From an uncultured Fusicatenibacter sp. (GTDB lineage Bacteria; Bacillota; Clostridia; Lachnospirales; Lachnospiraceae): a DNA stretch of 9,039 nucleotides. The notes under the pieces are model-generated. The model saw nothing but the letters and a program-made list of their open reading frames with translations, was not told the DNA's origin and did no database searches. This document shows positions 1-5,163 of this stretch, one piece after another. Each line of letters starts with the position of its first letter. The first letter of the stretch is position 1. Made by a program: the position numbers and the translations under genes. The stretch spans positions 1 to 9,039 of the forward strand of contig CABUPZ010000095.1 in NCBI GenBank assembly GCA_902493585.1, given 5' to 3'.

Positions 1-1007
1 TAACGCAGAAGCCAGTCCGCCTGGTACAGCCGGTGTTCCCTGAGAAGCGGCGGGGGCGTATCGAGAGCGGGAAGTTCCGGGTCCTCGTTCAGTGGAATAT
101 AGGCAGAATAAAAGACACGCTTCAGATCATAGGCCTGATACATATACTGGGTGGTGAGCAGCAGCTGGTAGTCCGTTTCGCCGGAGGCGCCGACGATCAT
201 CTGTGTGCTCTGCCCAGCCGGGACGAAGGGCTTGCCCTGGGAACTGAAAGGAGAAGAGGTGGTGGTTTTCGCGGGAACCGCCTTCTCTTCCAGACGCTGC
301 TTCGGTGCGGTTTCAAAAATTGTGCCGGAGAGATACCGGTTGGTGCGGTGACGTTCCATTCGCCGGTCCTTGCCGATGGACAGCCGGTAGTTTTCGATTC
401 CATGCTGAATCTGGGCGATGGGCTTCAGGATGGAAGCCGGGCTTTTGTGGGGCGCCAGACGGCGCAGGCTTTCCGTGGTCGGAAGCTCCAGGTTGATGCT
501 CATCCGGTCGGCCAGATAACCAAGCTGCTCGATCAGTTCGGCAGGCGCATTGGGAATCGCTTTCACATGGATATATCCGTTGAAGTGATAGCGGGTCCGC
601 AGAAGATACAGCGTCCGGTACATCTGCTCGGCGGTGTAGGTGGGGTTCCTGACGACACTGGAACTGAGAAACAGTCCTTCGATGTAGTTGCGCCGGTAAA
701 ATTCCGTGACCAAGGTGCAGATTTCCTCCGGAGTAAAGGTAGCGCGCGTGGTCTGGTTGGAGACGCGGTTGACGCAGTATTTGCAGTCATAGACACAGTC
801 GTTGCTCAAAAGGATCTTCAGCAGGGAGATGCAGCGGCCGTCGGCGGAAAAACTGTGGCAGATGCCGGCGGCAAGGGAGTTCCCCAGGCTGCCTTTTTTC
901 CCCTTGCGGTCGACGCCGCTGGACGTGCAGGCGACATCGTACTTTGCCGCATCTGCGAGAATGTTCAGTTTTTCCTGCAGACTGAGACTCTGATGTTTGA
1001 TTTCCAT
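1..1007 (-). CDS. Putative DNA modification/repair radical SAM protein (UDG-linked family), 3'-truncated by window edge
   Basis: This is an open reading frame of 335 codons with no stop, running off the left edge. The window ends two bases into the next codon (TA-). The start is ATG at 1007-1005, preceded by GGGAGG (1019-1014) at 6-nt spacing. The radical SAM signature CxxxCxxC is at Cys71, Cys75 and Cys78 in the context NDCVYDCKYCVNR. It would ligate the [4Fe-4S] cluster that cleaves S-adenosylmethionine. Other conserved-looking stretches are GKKGSLGN (36-43), ELPTTESLRRLAPHKS past the middle, and PAGQSTQMIVGASGETDY followed by RVFYSAYIPL near the end of the visible part. From memory this pattern matches the family called rSAM_link_UDG (TIGR03916), about 400 residues long. 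That family is usually encoded beside a partner protein and sometimes linked to a uracil-DNA-glycosylase-like domain. The missing C-terminus (roughly 80-100 residues) and any partner would lie to the left. The biochemical reaction is unknown; the repair role is inferred from family context and from the SOS operator upstream. Confidence 0.88.
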   Translation of the reverse strand, partial: MEIKHQSLSLQEKLNILADAAKYDVACTSSGVDRKGKKGSLGNSLAAGICHSFSADGRCISLLKILLSNDCVYDCKYCVNRVSNQTTRATFTPEEICTLVTEFYRRNYIEGLFLSSSVVRNPTYTAEQMYRTLYLLRTRYHFNGYIHVKAIPNAPAELIEQLGYLADRMSINLELPTTESLRRLAPHKSPASILKPIAQIQHGIENYRLSIGKDRRMERHRTNRYLSGTIFETAPKQRLEEKAVPAKTTTSSPFSSQGKPFVPAGQSTQMIVGASGETDYQLLLTTQYMYQAYDLKRVFYSAYIPLNEDPELPALDTPPPLLREHRLYQADWLLR

Positions 1008-1041
1008 GATAAACCTCCCGTTTTACGTTTCTTCTTCCTTT

Positions 1042-1070
1042 ATCATAGCACAAATCGAACATATGTTCAA
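1042..1070 (-). promoter_or_regulatory. Sigma-A type promoter of the radical SAM gene
   Basis: Read on the minus strand there is a -35 element TTGAAC (1070-1065), a 17-nt spacer, and a -10 element TATGAT (1047-1042). An extended -10 TG lies at 1050-1049. Spacing is ideal, and the elements match the housekeeping consensus at 4/6 or better (-35) and 5/6 (-10). Transcription would begin near 1035, giving a leader of roughly 28 nt before the ATG at 1007. The LexA box covers part of the -35 and the spacer. Confidence 0.75.
1056..1068 (-). promoter_or_regulatory. LexA/DinR operator (SOS box)
   Basis: The sequence CGAACATATGTTC contains a perfect 12-bp palindrome (GAACATATGTTC, 1057-1068). It fits the Gram-positive LexA consensus CGAAC-N4-GTTC, with purine/pyrimidine choices in the central four bases as expected. 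It overlaps the -35 hexamer and part of the spacer of the minus-strand promoter, a position where LexA would block RNA polymerase. It implies that the radical SAM gene is repressed in normal growth and induced by DNA damage. It is about 55 bp from the plus-strand promoter candidate, so control of the his operon is less likely. Confidence 0.78.
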
Positions 1071-1121
1071 CAGGAAAAGAGTAACCGTTGCCAAACAACT
1101 TTAAATTGCTTTCTGTAAGGT

Positions 1122-1150
1122 TTGTAATTTTTCTCTTCCTATGATAAAAT
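1122..1150 (+). promoter_or_regulatory. Candidate promoter of the hisH-hisF-ung-flippase operon
   Basis: There is a -35-like TTGTAA (1122-1127), a 17-nt spacer, and a -10-like TAAAAT (1145-1150) in an AT-rich stretch. An overlapping TATGAT at 1140-1145 has no well-spaced -35. Transcription would start around 1157, only about a dozen bases before the terminator hairpin. The -35 matches consensus at 4 of 6 bases, so this is a moderate call. No better plus-strand promoter was found between 1071 and 1283. Confidence 0.45.
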
Positions 1151-1160
1151 AAATTAAATA

Positions 1161-1182
1161 TTTTCCGGAGCGGGGCGGAAAA
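1161..1182 (+). other. Alternative hairpin that would compete with the leader terminator
   Basis: TTTTCCG (1161-1167) is exactly complementary to CGGAAAA (1176-1182), which is the loop of the terminator. The 5' arm of the terminator would sit in the loop of this hairpin. With zero-length connecting loops the two helices cannot both form, so this behaves geometrically as an antiterminator. The stem is AT-rich in four of its seven pairs and weaker than the terminator. It may be fortuitous. Confidence 0.3.
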
Positions 1183-1193
1183 CCCCGCTTTTT
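1169..1193 (+). terminator. Intrinsic terminator in the leader upstream of hisH (possible attenuator)
   Basis: A 7-bp perfect stem, AGCGGGG (1169-1175) with CCCCGCT (1183-1189), encloses a 7-nt loop CGGAAAA. The stem runs into five T's (1189-1193). No plus-strand gene lies upstream that it could terminate, because the neighbour to the left is transcribed in the other direction. The terminator therefore lies between the operon's candidate promoter and hisH. It would either attenuate the operon or end a very short RNA. No histidine-rich leader peptide or T-box was found that would explain the control signal. Confidence 0.65.
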
Positions 1194-1272
1194 GTATTGG
1201 ACACAGCGGAGGACCGGCGAAAAAGCAGCGCCGTTTCAAAGCTGTAAATGTAACCGAAGAACAGAAGAGAAA

Positions 1273-1278
1273 GGGGAG
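1273..1278 (+). promoter_or_regulatory. Ribosome binding site of hisH, deciding ATG 1284 over GTG 1281
   Basis: GGGGAG ends 5 nt before ATG 1284 but only 2 nt before the in-frame GTG at 1281. The second spacing is too short for normal initiation. ATG 1284 gives the usual HisH N-terminus MIALIDYDAGN. Confidence 0.7.
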
Positions 1279-1283
1279 CCGTG

Positions 1284-1889
1284 ATGATAGCGCTGATCGA
1301 TTACGATGCAGGAAATATCAAAAGTGTGGAAAAAGCACTGCAGAAGCTGGGACAGGAAACGATCCTGACCAGAGACCGAGAACGCCTTTTGGAGGCAGAC
1401 AAGGTCATCCTTCCGGGAGTGGGAAGTTTTGGGGACGCCATGGAAAACCTGAAAAACTTCGGACTGATTCCGGTGATCCATGAGATTATTGAGAGAAAGA
1501 CACCGTTTCTCGGGATTTGTCTGGGACTGCAGCTCCTGTTTGAGAGGAGCGAGGAGTCGCCGGGCGTGGAAGGCCTTGGCATCCTGCCGGGGGAAATTCT
1601 TCGGATCCCCAGGGTGGAAGGGCTGAAGATTCCCCACATGGGATGGAATTCCCTGAAGCTTACCGGAAACGGAAGACTCTTTCAGGGGATTGAGGAGGAT
1701 CCGTACGTTTATTTTGTACACTCTTATTATCTGAAAGCGGCAGATCCGGGAATCGTGAAGGCAGTTGCCGAATATGGCGTGGAGATCCACGCGTCGGTGG
1801 AAAAAGATCATGTGTTTGCCTGCCAGTTCCACCCGGAAAAGAGTTCGGAAACAGGACTTGCGATTCTGAAAAACTTTGCGGAAATCTGA
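1284..1889 (+). CDS. hisH: Imidazole glycerol phosphate synthase, glutamine amidotransferase subunit HisH
   Basis: HisH hydrolyses glutamine and channels ammonia to HisF. Together they convert PRFAR to imidazole glycerol phosphate and AICAR, the fifth step of histidine biosynthesis, in the cytoplasm. The protein has 201 residues, normal for the family, and is a single class I glutamine amidotransferase domain. It opens with IALIDYDAGNIKSV. PGVGSFGDAM (44-53) is the oxyanion-strand region. The nucleophile is Cys79 in GICLGLQLL. The rest of the triad is His183 and Glu185 in QFHPEKS. HMGWN (118-122) is also typical of HisH. It is the first gene of a tight plus-strand operon; hisF starts 14 nt after its stop. 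The usual hisA between hisH and hisF is absent, and the rest of the histidine pathway is not in the window. Expression may be affected by the terminator hairpin about 90 nt upstream of the start codon. Identification is secure from motifs and from the adjacent partner. Confidence 0.97.
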   Translation: MIALIDYDAGNIKSVEKALQKLGQETILTRDRERLLEADKVILPGVGSFGDAMENLKNFGLIPVIHEIIERKTPFLGICLGLQLLFERSEESPGVEGLGILPGEILRIPRVEGLKIPHMGWNSLKLTGNGRLFQGIEEDPYVYFVHSYYLKAADPGIVKAVAEYGVEIHASVEKDHVFACQFHPEKSSETGLAILKNFAEI

Positions 1890-1890
1890 T

Positions 1891-1896
1891 GGGAGG
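1891..1896 (+). promoter_or_regulatory. Ribosome binding site of hisF, deciding GTG 1904
   Basis: GGGAGG lies 7 nt before GTG 1904, which is optimal spacing. The in-frame ATG at 1889 overlaps the hisH stop (1887-1889) and has no suitable Shine-Dalgarno just upstream. GTG 1904 also yields the standard N-terminus MFTKRIIPCLDV and places the catalytic aspartates at the family's usual numbers. Confidence 0.75.
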
Positions 1897-1903
1897 TGGC
1901 AGC

Positions 1904-2662
1904 GTGTTTACGAAGAGAATTATTCCATGTCTGGATGTCGATAACGGGAGAGTTGTGAAAGGAGTTAACTTTGTCAATCTGAAGGATGCCGGCGACCCGG
2001 TGGAGATTGCCAAAGCCTATGACCGGGAAGGGGCGGATGAGCTGGTATTTCTGGACATTACCGCTTCCTCCGACAACCGGAAAACAGCGGTCGAGATGGT
2101 GAGGAAAGTGGCGGCAAACGTCTTTATTCCTTTTACCGTAGGCGGAGGCATCCGCACGGTAGAGGATTTCCGCAGCCTGCTTCGGGAGGGCGCGGATAAG
2201 ATCGCGGTCAACTCCGCCGCACTGATGAATCCGGAACTGATCCGGGAGGCGGCGGACAAGTTCGGCAGCCAGTGTGTGGTTGTGGCGATCGATGCCAGAA
2301 GGCGTCCGGACGGCGGCTGGAACGTCTATAAAAATGGCGGCCGCGTGGATATGGGCCGTGATGTGGTGGAATGGGCACAGACGGCAGAACGGCTGGGCGC
2401 AGGGGAGATCCTGCTGACCAGTATGGACTGTGACGGAACGAAAGCAGGATACGATCTGCAACTGACCCGCACCATCGCGGAACATGTGGATATTCCGGTG
2501 ATCGCATCCGGAGGCGCAGGAACCATGGAGCATTTTTATGATGCGTTTACGGAAGGAAAGGCGGACGCGGTCCTTGCGGCCTCTCTGTTCCATTTCCGGG
2601 AACTGGAGATCCGTCAGGTGAAAGATTACCTGGCGGAAAAAGGAATTCCGGTCCGCAGATAA
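1904..2662 (+). CDS. hisF: Imidazole glycerol phosphate synthase, cyclase subunit HisF
   Basis: HisF is the (beta/alpha)8-barrel cyclase. It takes ammonia from HisH and closes the imidazole ring of PRFAR, releasing imidazole glycerol phosphate for histidine and AICAR for purine synthesis. With the GTG start it has 252 residues, the usual length. The two catalytic aspartates fall at Asp11 (IIPCLDVDNGRVVKG) and Asp130 (VVAIDARR), the same numbers as in the well-studied Thermotoga enzyme. Phosphate-binding glycine stretches are visible: FTVGGGIRTVEDF (77-89) and, near the C-terminus, VIASGGAGTMEHF. NSAALMNPELI and LLTSMDCDGTKAGYD are also family hallmarks. The gene sits 14 nt after hisH and 31 nt before ung, so the three are almost certainly cotranscribed. 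Nothing suggests truncation or altered active-site residues. Confidence 0.97.
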   Translation: MFTKRIIPCLDVDNGRVVKGVNFVNLKDAGDPVEIAKAYDREGADELVFLDITASSDNRKTAVEMVRKVAANVFIPFTVGGGIRTVEDFRSLLREGADKIAVNSAALMNPELIREAADKFGSQCVVVAIDARRRPDGGWNVYKNGGRVDMGRDVVEWAQTAERLGAGEILLTSMDCDGTKAGYDLQLTRTIAEHVDIPVIASGGAGTMEHFYDAFTEGKADAVLAASLFHFRELEIRQVKDYLAEKGIPVRR

Positions 2663-2680
2663 ATCAGAAGAAAAGAAAAA

Positions 2681-2684
2681 GGAG
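2681..2684 (+). promoter_or_regulatory. Ribosome binding site of ung, deciding ATG 2694
   Basis: GGAG within AAAAAGGAGTGA ends 9 nt before ATG 2694. It ends only 3 nt before the in-frame TTG at 2688, which is too close. The ATG start places the catalytic aspartate at residue 64, as in the E. coli enzyme. Confidence 0.65.
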
Positions 2685-2693
2685 TGATTGCTT

Positions 2694-3392
2694 ATGCCGC
2701 CGATCAGCGGGAGCTGGGAAAAGGCCTTGAAAGGAGAGTTTTCCAAAGATTATTATAAAAAGCTGTTTGTCAAAATTCAGGAGGAATATCAGACGAGAAC
2801 GATCTATCCTCCGGCGGATGATATTTTCAACGCGTTTCACTTTACGCCGCTGGAAGAAGTGAAGGTGGTCATTCTCGGTCAGGATCCTTACCATGAACCG
2901 GGACAGGCTCACGGGCTTTGTTTTTCCGTCAAGCCACAGGTTCCGATTCCGCCGTCTCTTGTAAATATCTATAAAGAGCTGGAGGATGATCTGGGATGCT
3001 ATATCCCCAACAACGGATATCTGGAAAAATGGGCGCGGCAGGGTGTTCTGATGCTGAATACGGTTCTGACTGTACGGGCGCACCAGGCAAATTCCCACAA
3101 AGATCTGGGATGGGAACAGTTTATGGATGCGGCAATCCGTGTGCTGGCGGAGCAGGACCGTCCGATGGTCTTTGTCCTTTGGGGAAAACCGGCGCAGAGA
3201 AAGAAAGAGATGATCCATAATCCGAAGCATCTGATTCTGGAATCGCCCCATCCAAGCCCGCTGTCTGCCTACCGTGGATTTTTTGGCAGCCGGCCCTTCT
3301 CAAGGATCAATGCCTATCTGGAACAGAACGGCCTGGAGCCGATCGACTGGCAGATTGAGAATATTTCAGAGAACGGAAGGACGATGCCATGA
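2694..3392 (+). CDS. ung: Uracil-DNA glycosylase, family 1
   Basis: Ung removes uracil that arises in DNA by cytosine deamination or dUMP misincorporation, leaving an abasic site for base-excision repair. The protein has 232 residues, close to the usual 220-230. The water-activating motif GQDPYHEPGQAHGL (62-75) carries Asp64, and FSV follows with the uracil-stacking Phe77. The uracil-recognition Asn is in LNTVLTVR (Asn122). The leucine-loop motif HPSPLSAYRGFFG begins at His186, the catalytic histidine. VPIPPSLVNIYKEL (83-96) contains the proline-rich DNA-compressing loop. The gene follows hisF after 31 nt. Its stop overlaps the flippase start by ATGA, which suggests translational coupling. 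No LexA box was seen directly before it. The UDG-linked radical SAM gene stands divergently about 1.7 kb away, but Ung itself is the general housekeeping glycosylase rather than that family's dedicated partner. Confidence 0.97.
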   Translation: MPPISGSWEKALKGEFSKDYYKKLFVKIQEEYQTRTIYPPADDIFNAFHFTPLEEVKVVILGQDPYHEPGQAHGLCFSVKPQVPIPPSLVNIYKELEDDLGCYIPNNGYLEKWARQGVLMLNTVLTVRAHQANSHKDLGWEQFMDAAIRVLAEQDRPMVFVLWGKPAQRKKEMIHNPKHLILESPHPSPLSAYRGFFGSRPFSRINAYLEQNGLEPIDWQIENISENGRTMP

Positions 3393-5008
3393 AAAAAAGC
3401 TCACTGTTGAGAAATACGTCCATCCTGATGATCGCTACGATCGTCTCCCGGGTGATCGGACTTCTGTACCGAAGTCCTCTGGGGGCGGCAATCGGCAGCG
3501 AAGGTCTGGGGTATTATGGAACGGCAAGCAATGTCTATGTCATCCTGCTTTTGATCTCCTCCTACAGCATTCCGATGGCTGTCTCCAAGATTGTTTCGGA
3601 ACGGCTGGCGCTGAAGCAGTACAGAAACGCACAGAGAGTTTTTCACGGAGCGCTGATCTACGCGGTAATCGTTGGCGCGCTGGCTGCGCTGCTGGCATTT
3701 TTCGGAGGAAAATATCTGCTGGCCTATAACCAGCAGAATGCGCTGCCGGCTCTGCGGGTACTTGCACCGACCATCTTTTTCTCCGCGATCCTGGGTGTCC
3801 TGCGGGGATATTTTCAGGCGCACAATACGATGGTTCCCACTTCGGTGTCCCAGATTCTGGAGCAGATCGCCAATGCGGTTGTCAGCATCCTGGCAGGTTA
3901 TCTGCTGATTTCCGCTTTTGCCACAGACAGTACTTCCAAAGCCATTTTGGGATCTGTGGGCGGAACGATGGGTACGGCTGCCGGAGTTCTGGTGGGGCTG
4001 CTGTTTATGGTATTTGTCTACCGGGTAAATCGCAGAGGAATTCATAAGAAAATCCAAAAAGACCGTTCGCATACAGAAGAGAGCTACGGAAGTATTCTGA
4101 AGATTCTCTTCTGTATGGTGACGCCGGTCATCTTTACAACCTTTATTTATAACGCCAATGCCTATGTGGACAATTACATTTATTCCAGTCTGATGGGCTG
4201 GCATGGCGTTGACAGCAGTGTGATCAATGCCGCTTATGGGGAATTCTCCAATTACTATGTTACGCTGATCAATGTTCCGCTGGCTCTCGCAAGCGCTTCC
4301 GCATCGGCGATGATGCCGGAGGTTTCCGGGGAATTTGCGGTTGGAAATTACAGGGAGGCGAATGCCAGGATCCTGCAGACCATACGGCTGACCATGTTTC
4401 TCTCGATTCCTGCGGCAGTAGGACTGGGCGTACTTTCTTTTCCGATCACCGGCGTCCTGTTTCCTGCGAGCACAGAGTTGTCTGCATGGCTTTTGCTGGG
4501 CGGTTCGGTATCGGTGGTATTTTCCGCATTGTCGACCATCACCAACAGCGCGCTGCAGTCGATCGGCAGACAGAAGACAGCCCTTCGGAACGCGGCAATT
4601 TCTCTGGGACTGAATGTGCTGGTTGGCACCGTGATTCTGTTTGTGTCAGAGAAGCCGGGCATTTATGCGGTGCTGATCGCGAATATCGCTTTTTCCGTAA
4701 GCATGTGCTTTTTGAACAATTTGTCTATCCGGAAGTATCTCCGGTTCCGCAATGAAATACGGAATACGTACCTGAAACCGCTGACAGCAGCAGCGGGAAT
4801 GGGCGTTGTCACGTGGATCGTATATTACGGGCTGTATCTGCTGACGAGGCTGGAAGCGTTATGTCTGCTTGTGGCGATCGTTGTGGCGGTGCCGCTGTAT
4901 CTGATCCTGTATGTGTGGATCACGCAGATTCCGGAGGATGAGATGCGGAGATTTCCGATGGGAACCAAGATTGTGAAAGTTCTGAAACTGCTGAGAATTT
5001 ATACTTGA
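3389..5008 (+). CDS. MurJ/SpoVB-family polysaccharide biosynthesis flippase
   Basis: This is an integral membrane protein of 539 residues of the MOP flippase superfamily (polysaccharide biosynthesis protein, COG2244). Members move polyprenyl-linked precursors such as lipid II or polymer repeat units across the cytoplasmic membrane. About 14 hydrophobic segments can be picked out, near residues 11-27, 48-68, 87-110, 122-140, 160-178, 190-212, 236-255, 288-306, 333-357, 366-386, 402-423, 428-446, 465-486 and 489-512. This is the expected topology. The N-terminal helix contains VSRVIGLLYRSPLGAAIG, and helix 4 ends in GVLRGYFQAHNTMVPTSVSQ. That pattern and the length resemble Bacillus MurJ (YtgP) and SpoVB, so lipid II flipping is plausible but not proven; I therefore give no symbol. 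The start at 3389 overlaps the ung stop (ATGA), with AAGGA 7 nt upstream. It is the last gene of the operon and ends just before two hairpins. Confidence 0.88.
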   Translation: MKKSSLLRNTSILMIATIVSRVIGLLYRSPLGAAIGSEGLGYYGTASNVYVILLLISSYSIPMAVSKIVSERLALKQYRNAQRVFHGALIYAVIVGALAALLAFFGGKYLLAYNQQNALPALRVLAPTIFFSAILGVLRGYFQAHNTMVPTSVSQILEQIANAVVSILAGYLLISAFATDSTSKAILGSVGGTMGTAAGVLVGLLFMVFVYRVNRRGIHKKIQKDRSHTEESYGSILKILFCMVTPVIFTTFIYNANAYVDNYIYSSLMGWHGVDSSVINAAYGEFSNYYVTLINVPLALASASASAMMPEVSGEFAVGNYREANARILQTIRLTMFLSIPAAVGLGVLSFPITGVLFPASTELSAWLLLGGSVSVVFSALSTITNSALQSIGRQKTALRNAAISLGLNVLVGTVILFVSEKPGIYAVLIANIAFSVSMCFLNNLSIRKYLRFRNEIRNTYLKPLTAAAGMGVVTWIVYYGLYLLTRLEALCLLVAIVVAVPLYLILYVWITQIPEDEMRRFPMGTKIVKVLKLLRIYT

Positions 5009-5012
5009 AGAT

Positions 5013-5069
5013 AGAATCAGGGCGTATCTGAACATTGCAGAAATAAATGTTCAGATACGCCCTGATTCT
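5013..5069. repeat. Perfect 24-bp inverted repeat downstream of the flippase gene
   Basis: Arms 5013-5036 and 5046-5069 are exact reverse complements over 24 bp and enclose a 9-nt loop (GCAGAAATA). The repeat begins 5 bases after the flippase stop codon. The strand following it in either direction is not clearly T-rich (GTGTTTCTCTG on plus, ATCTTCAAG on minus), so it is a poor classical terminator despite the very stable stem. It could protect the operon's mRNA 3' end, act as a bidirectional roadblock, or be a copy of a dispersed palindromic element. Confidence 0.85.
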
Positions 5070-5085
5070 GTGTTTCTCTGTAATA

Positions 5086-5135
5086 ACAGCGGCCGGTTTC
5101 CATAGAAGGAAACCAGCCGCTGTCTCTTATTTTTA
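5086..5135 (+). terminator. Hairpin with T-rich tail between convergent genes
   Basis: Arms 5086-5101 and 5108-5123 pair over 16 positions with a single C-A mismatch, around a 6-nt loop (ATAGAA). CTCTTATTTTTA follows, so on the plus strand this is a good intrinsic terminator for the hisH-to-flippase operon. The minus-strand tail is TATTACAG, so it may also help end the large minus-strand gene whose stop is about 40 nt away, though less efficiently. With the preceding inverted repeat it accounts for most of the 155-nt gap between the convergent genes. Confidence 0.75.
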
Positions 5136-5163
5136 GGATCGAATCAATGAAATCTGTTCCTGA

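Noticed and set aside
33..1118. Long plus-strand open frame of 361 codons opposite the radical SAM gene
   Set aside because: It shows no recognisable domain and lacks a convincing ribosome binding site. It lies antisense to a frame with a clear CxxxCxxC motif, promoter and Shine-Dalgarno.
1204..1219. GCGGAGGACCGGCG stretch superficially like a T-box sequence
   Set aside because: It lacks the essential UGGN bulge sequence, lies after rather than before the terminator, and the leader is too short for a T-box riboswitch.
1215..1233. Small CGGCG/CGCCG hairpin in the hisH leader
   Set aside because: The stem is only 5 bp with a 9-nt loop and three T's after it, too weak to call a terminator or riboswitch element.
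787..1239. Minus-strand frame of 150 codons spanning the divergent intergenic region
   Set aside because: It overlaps the radical SAM gene in another frame, covers both promoters, and has a low-complexity Arg-rich product typical of a shadow frame.
1192..1284. Possible 30-codon leader peptide starting with TTG
   Set aside because: It has no ribosome binding site, starts inside the terminator T-tract, and has no histidine codons, so it does not fit a his attenuator peptide.
1808..2746. Minus-strand open frame of 312 codons across hisF
   Set aside because: It is antisense to hisF, whose catalytic residues and length are all intact. The translated product resembles no family.
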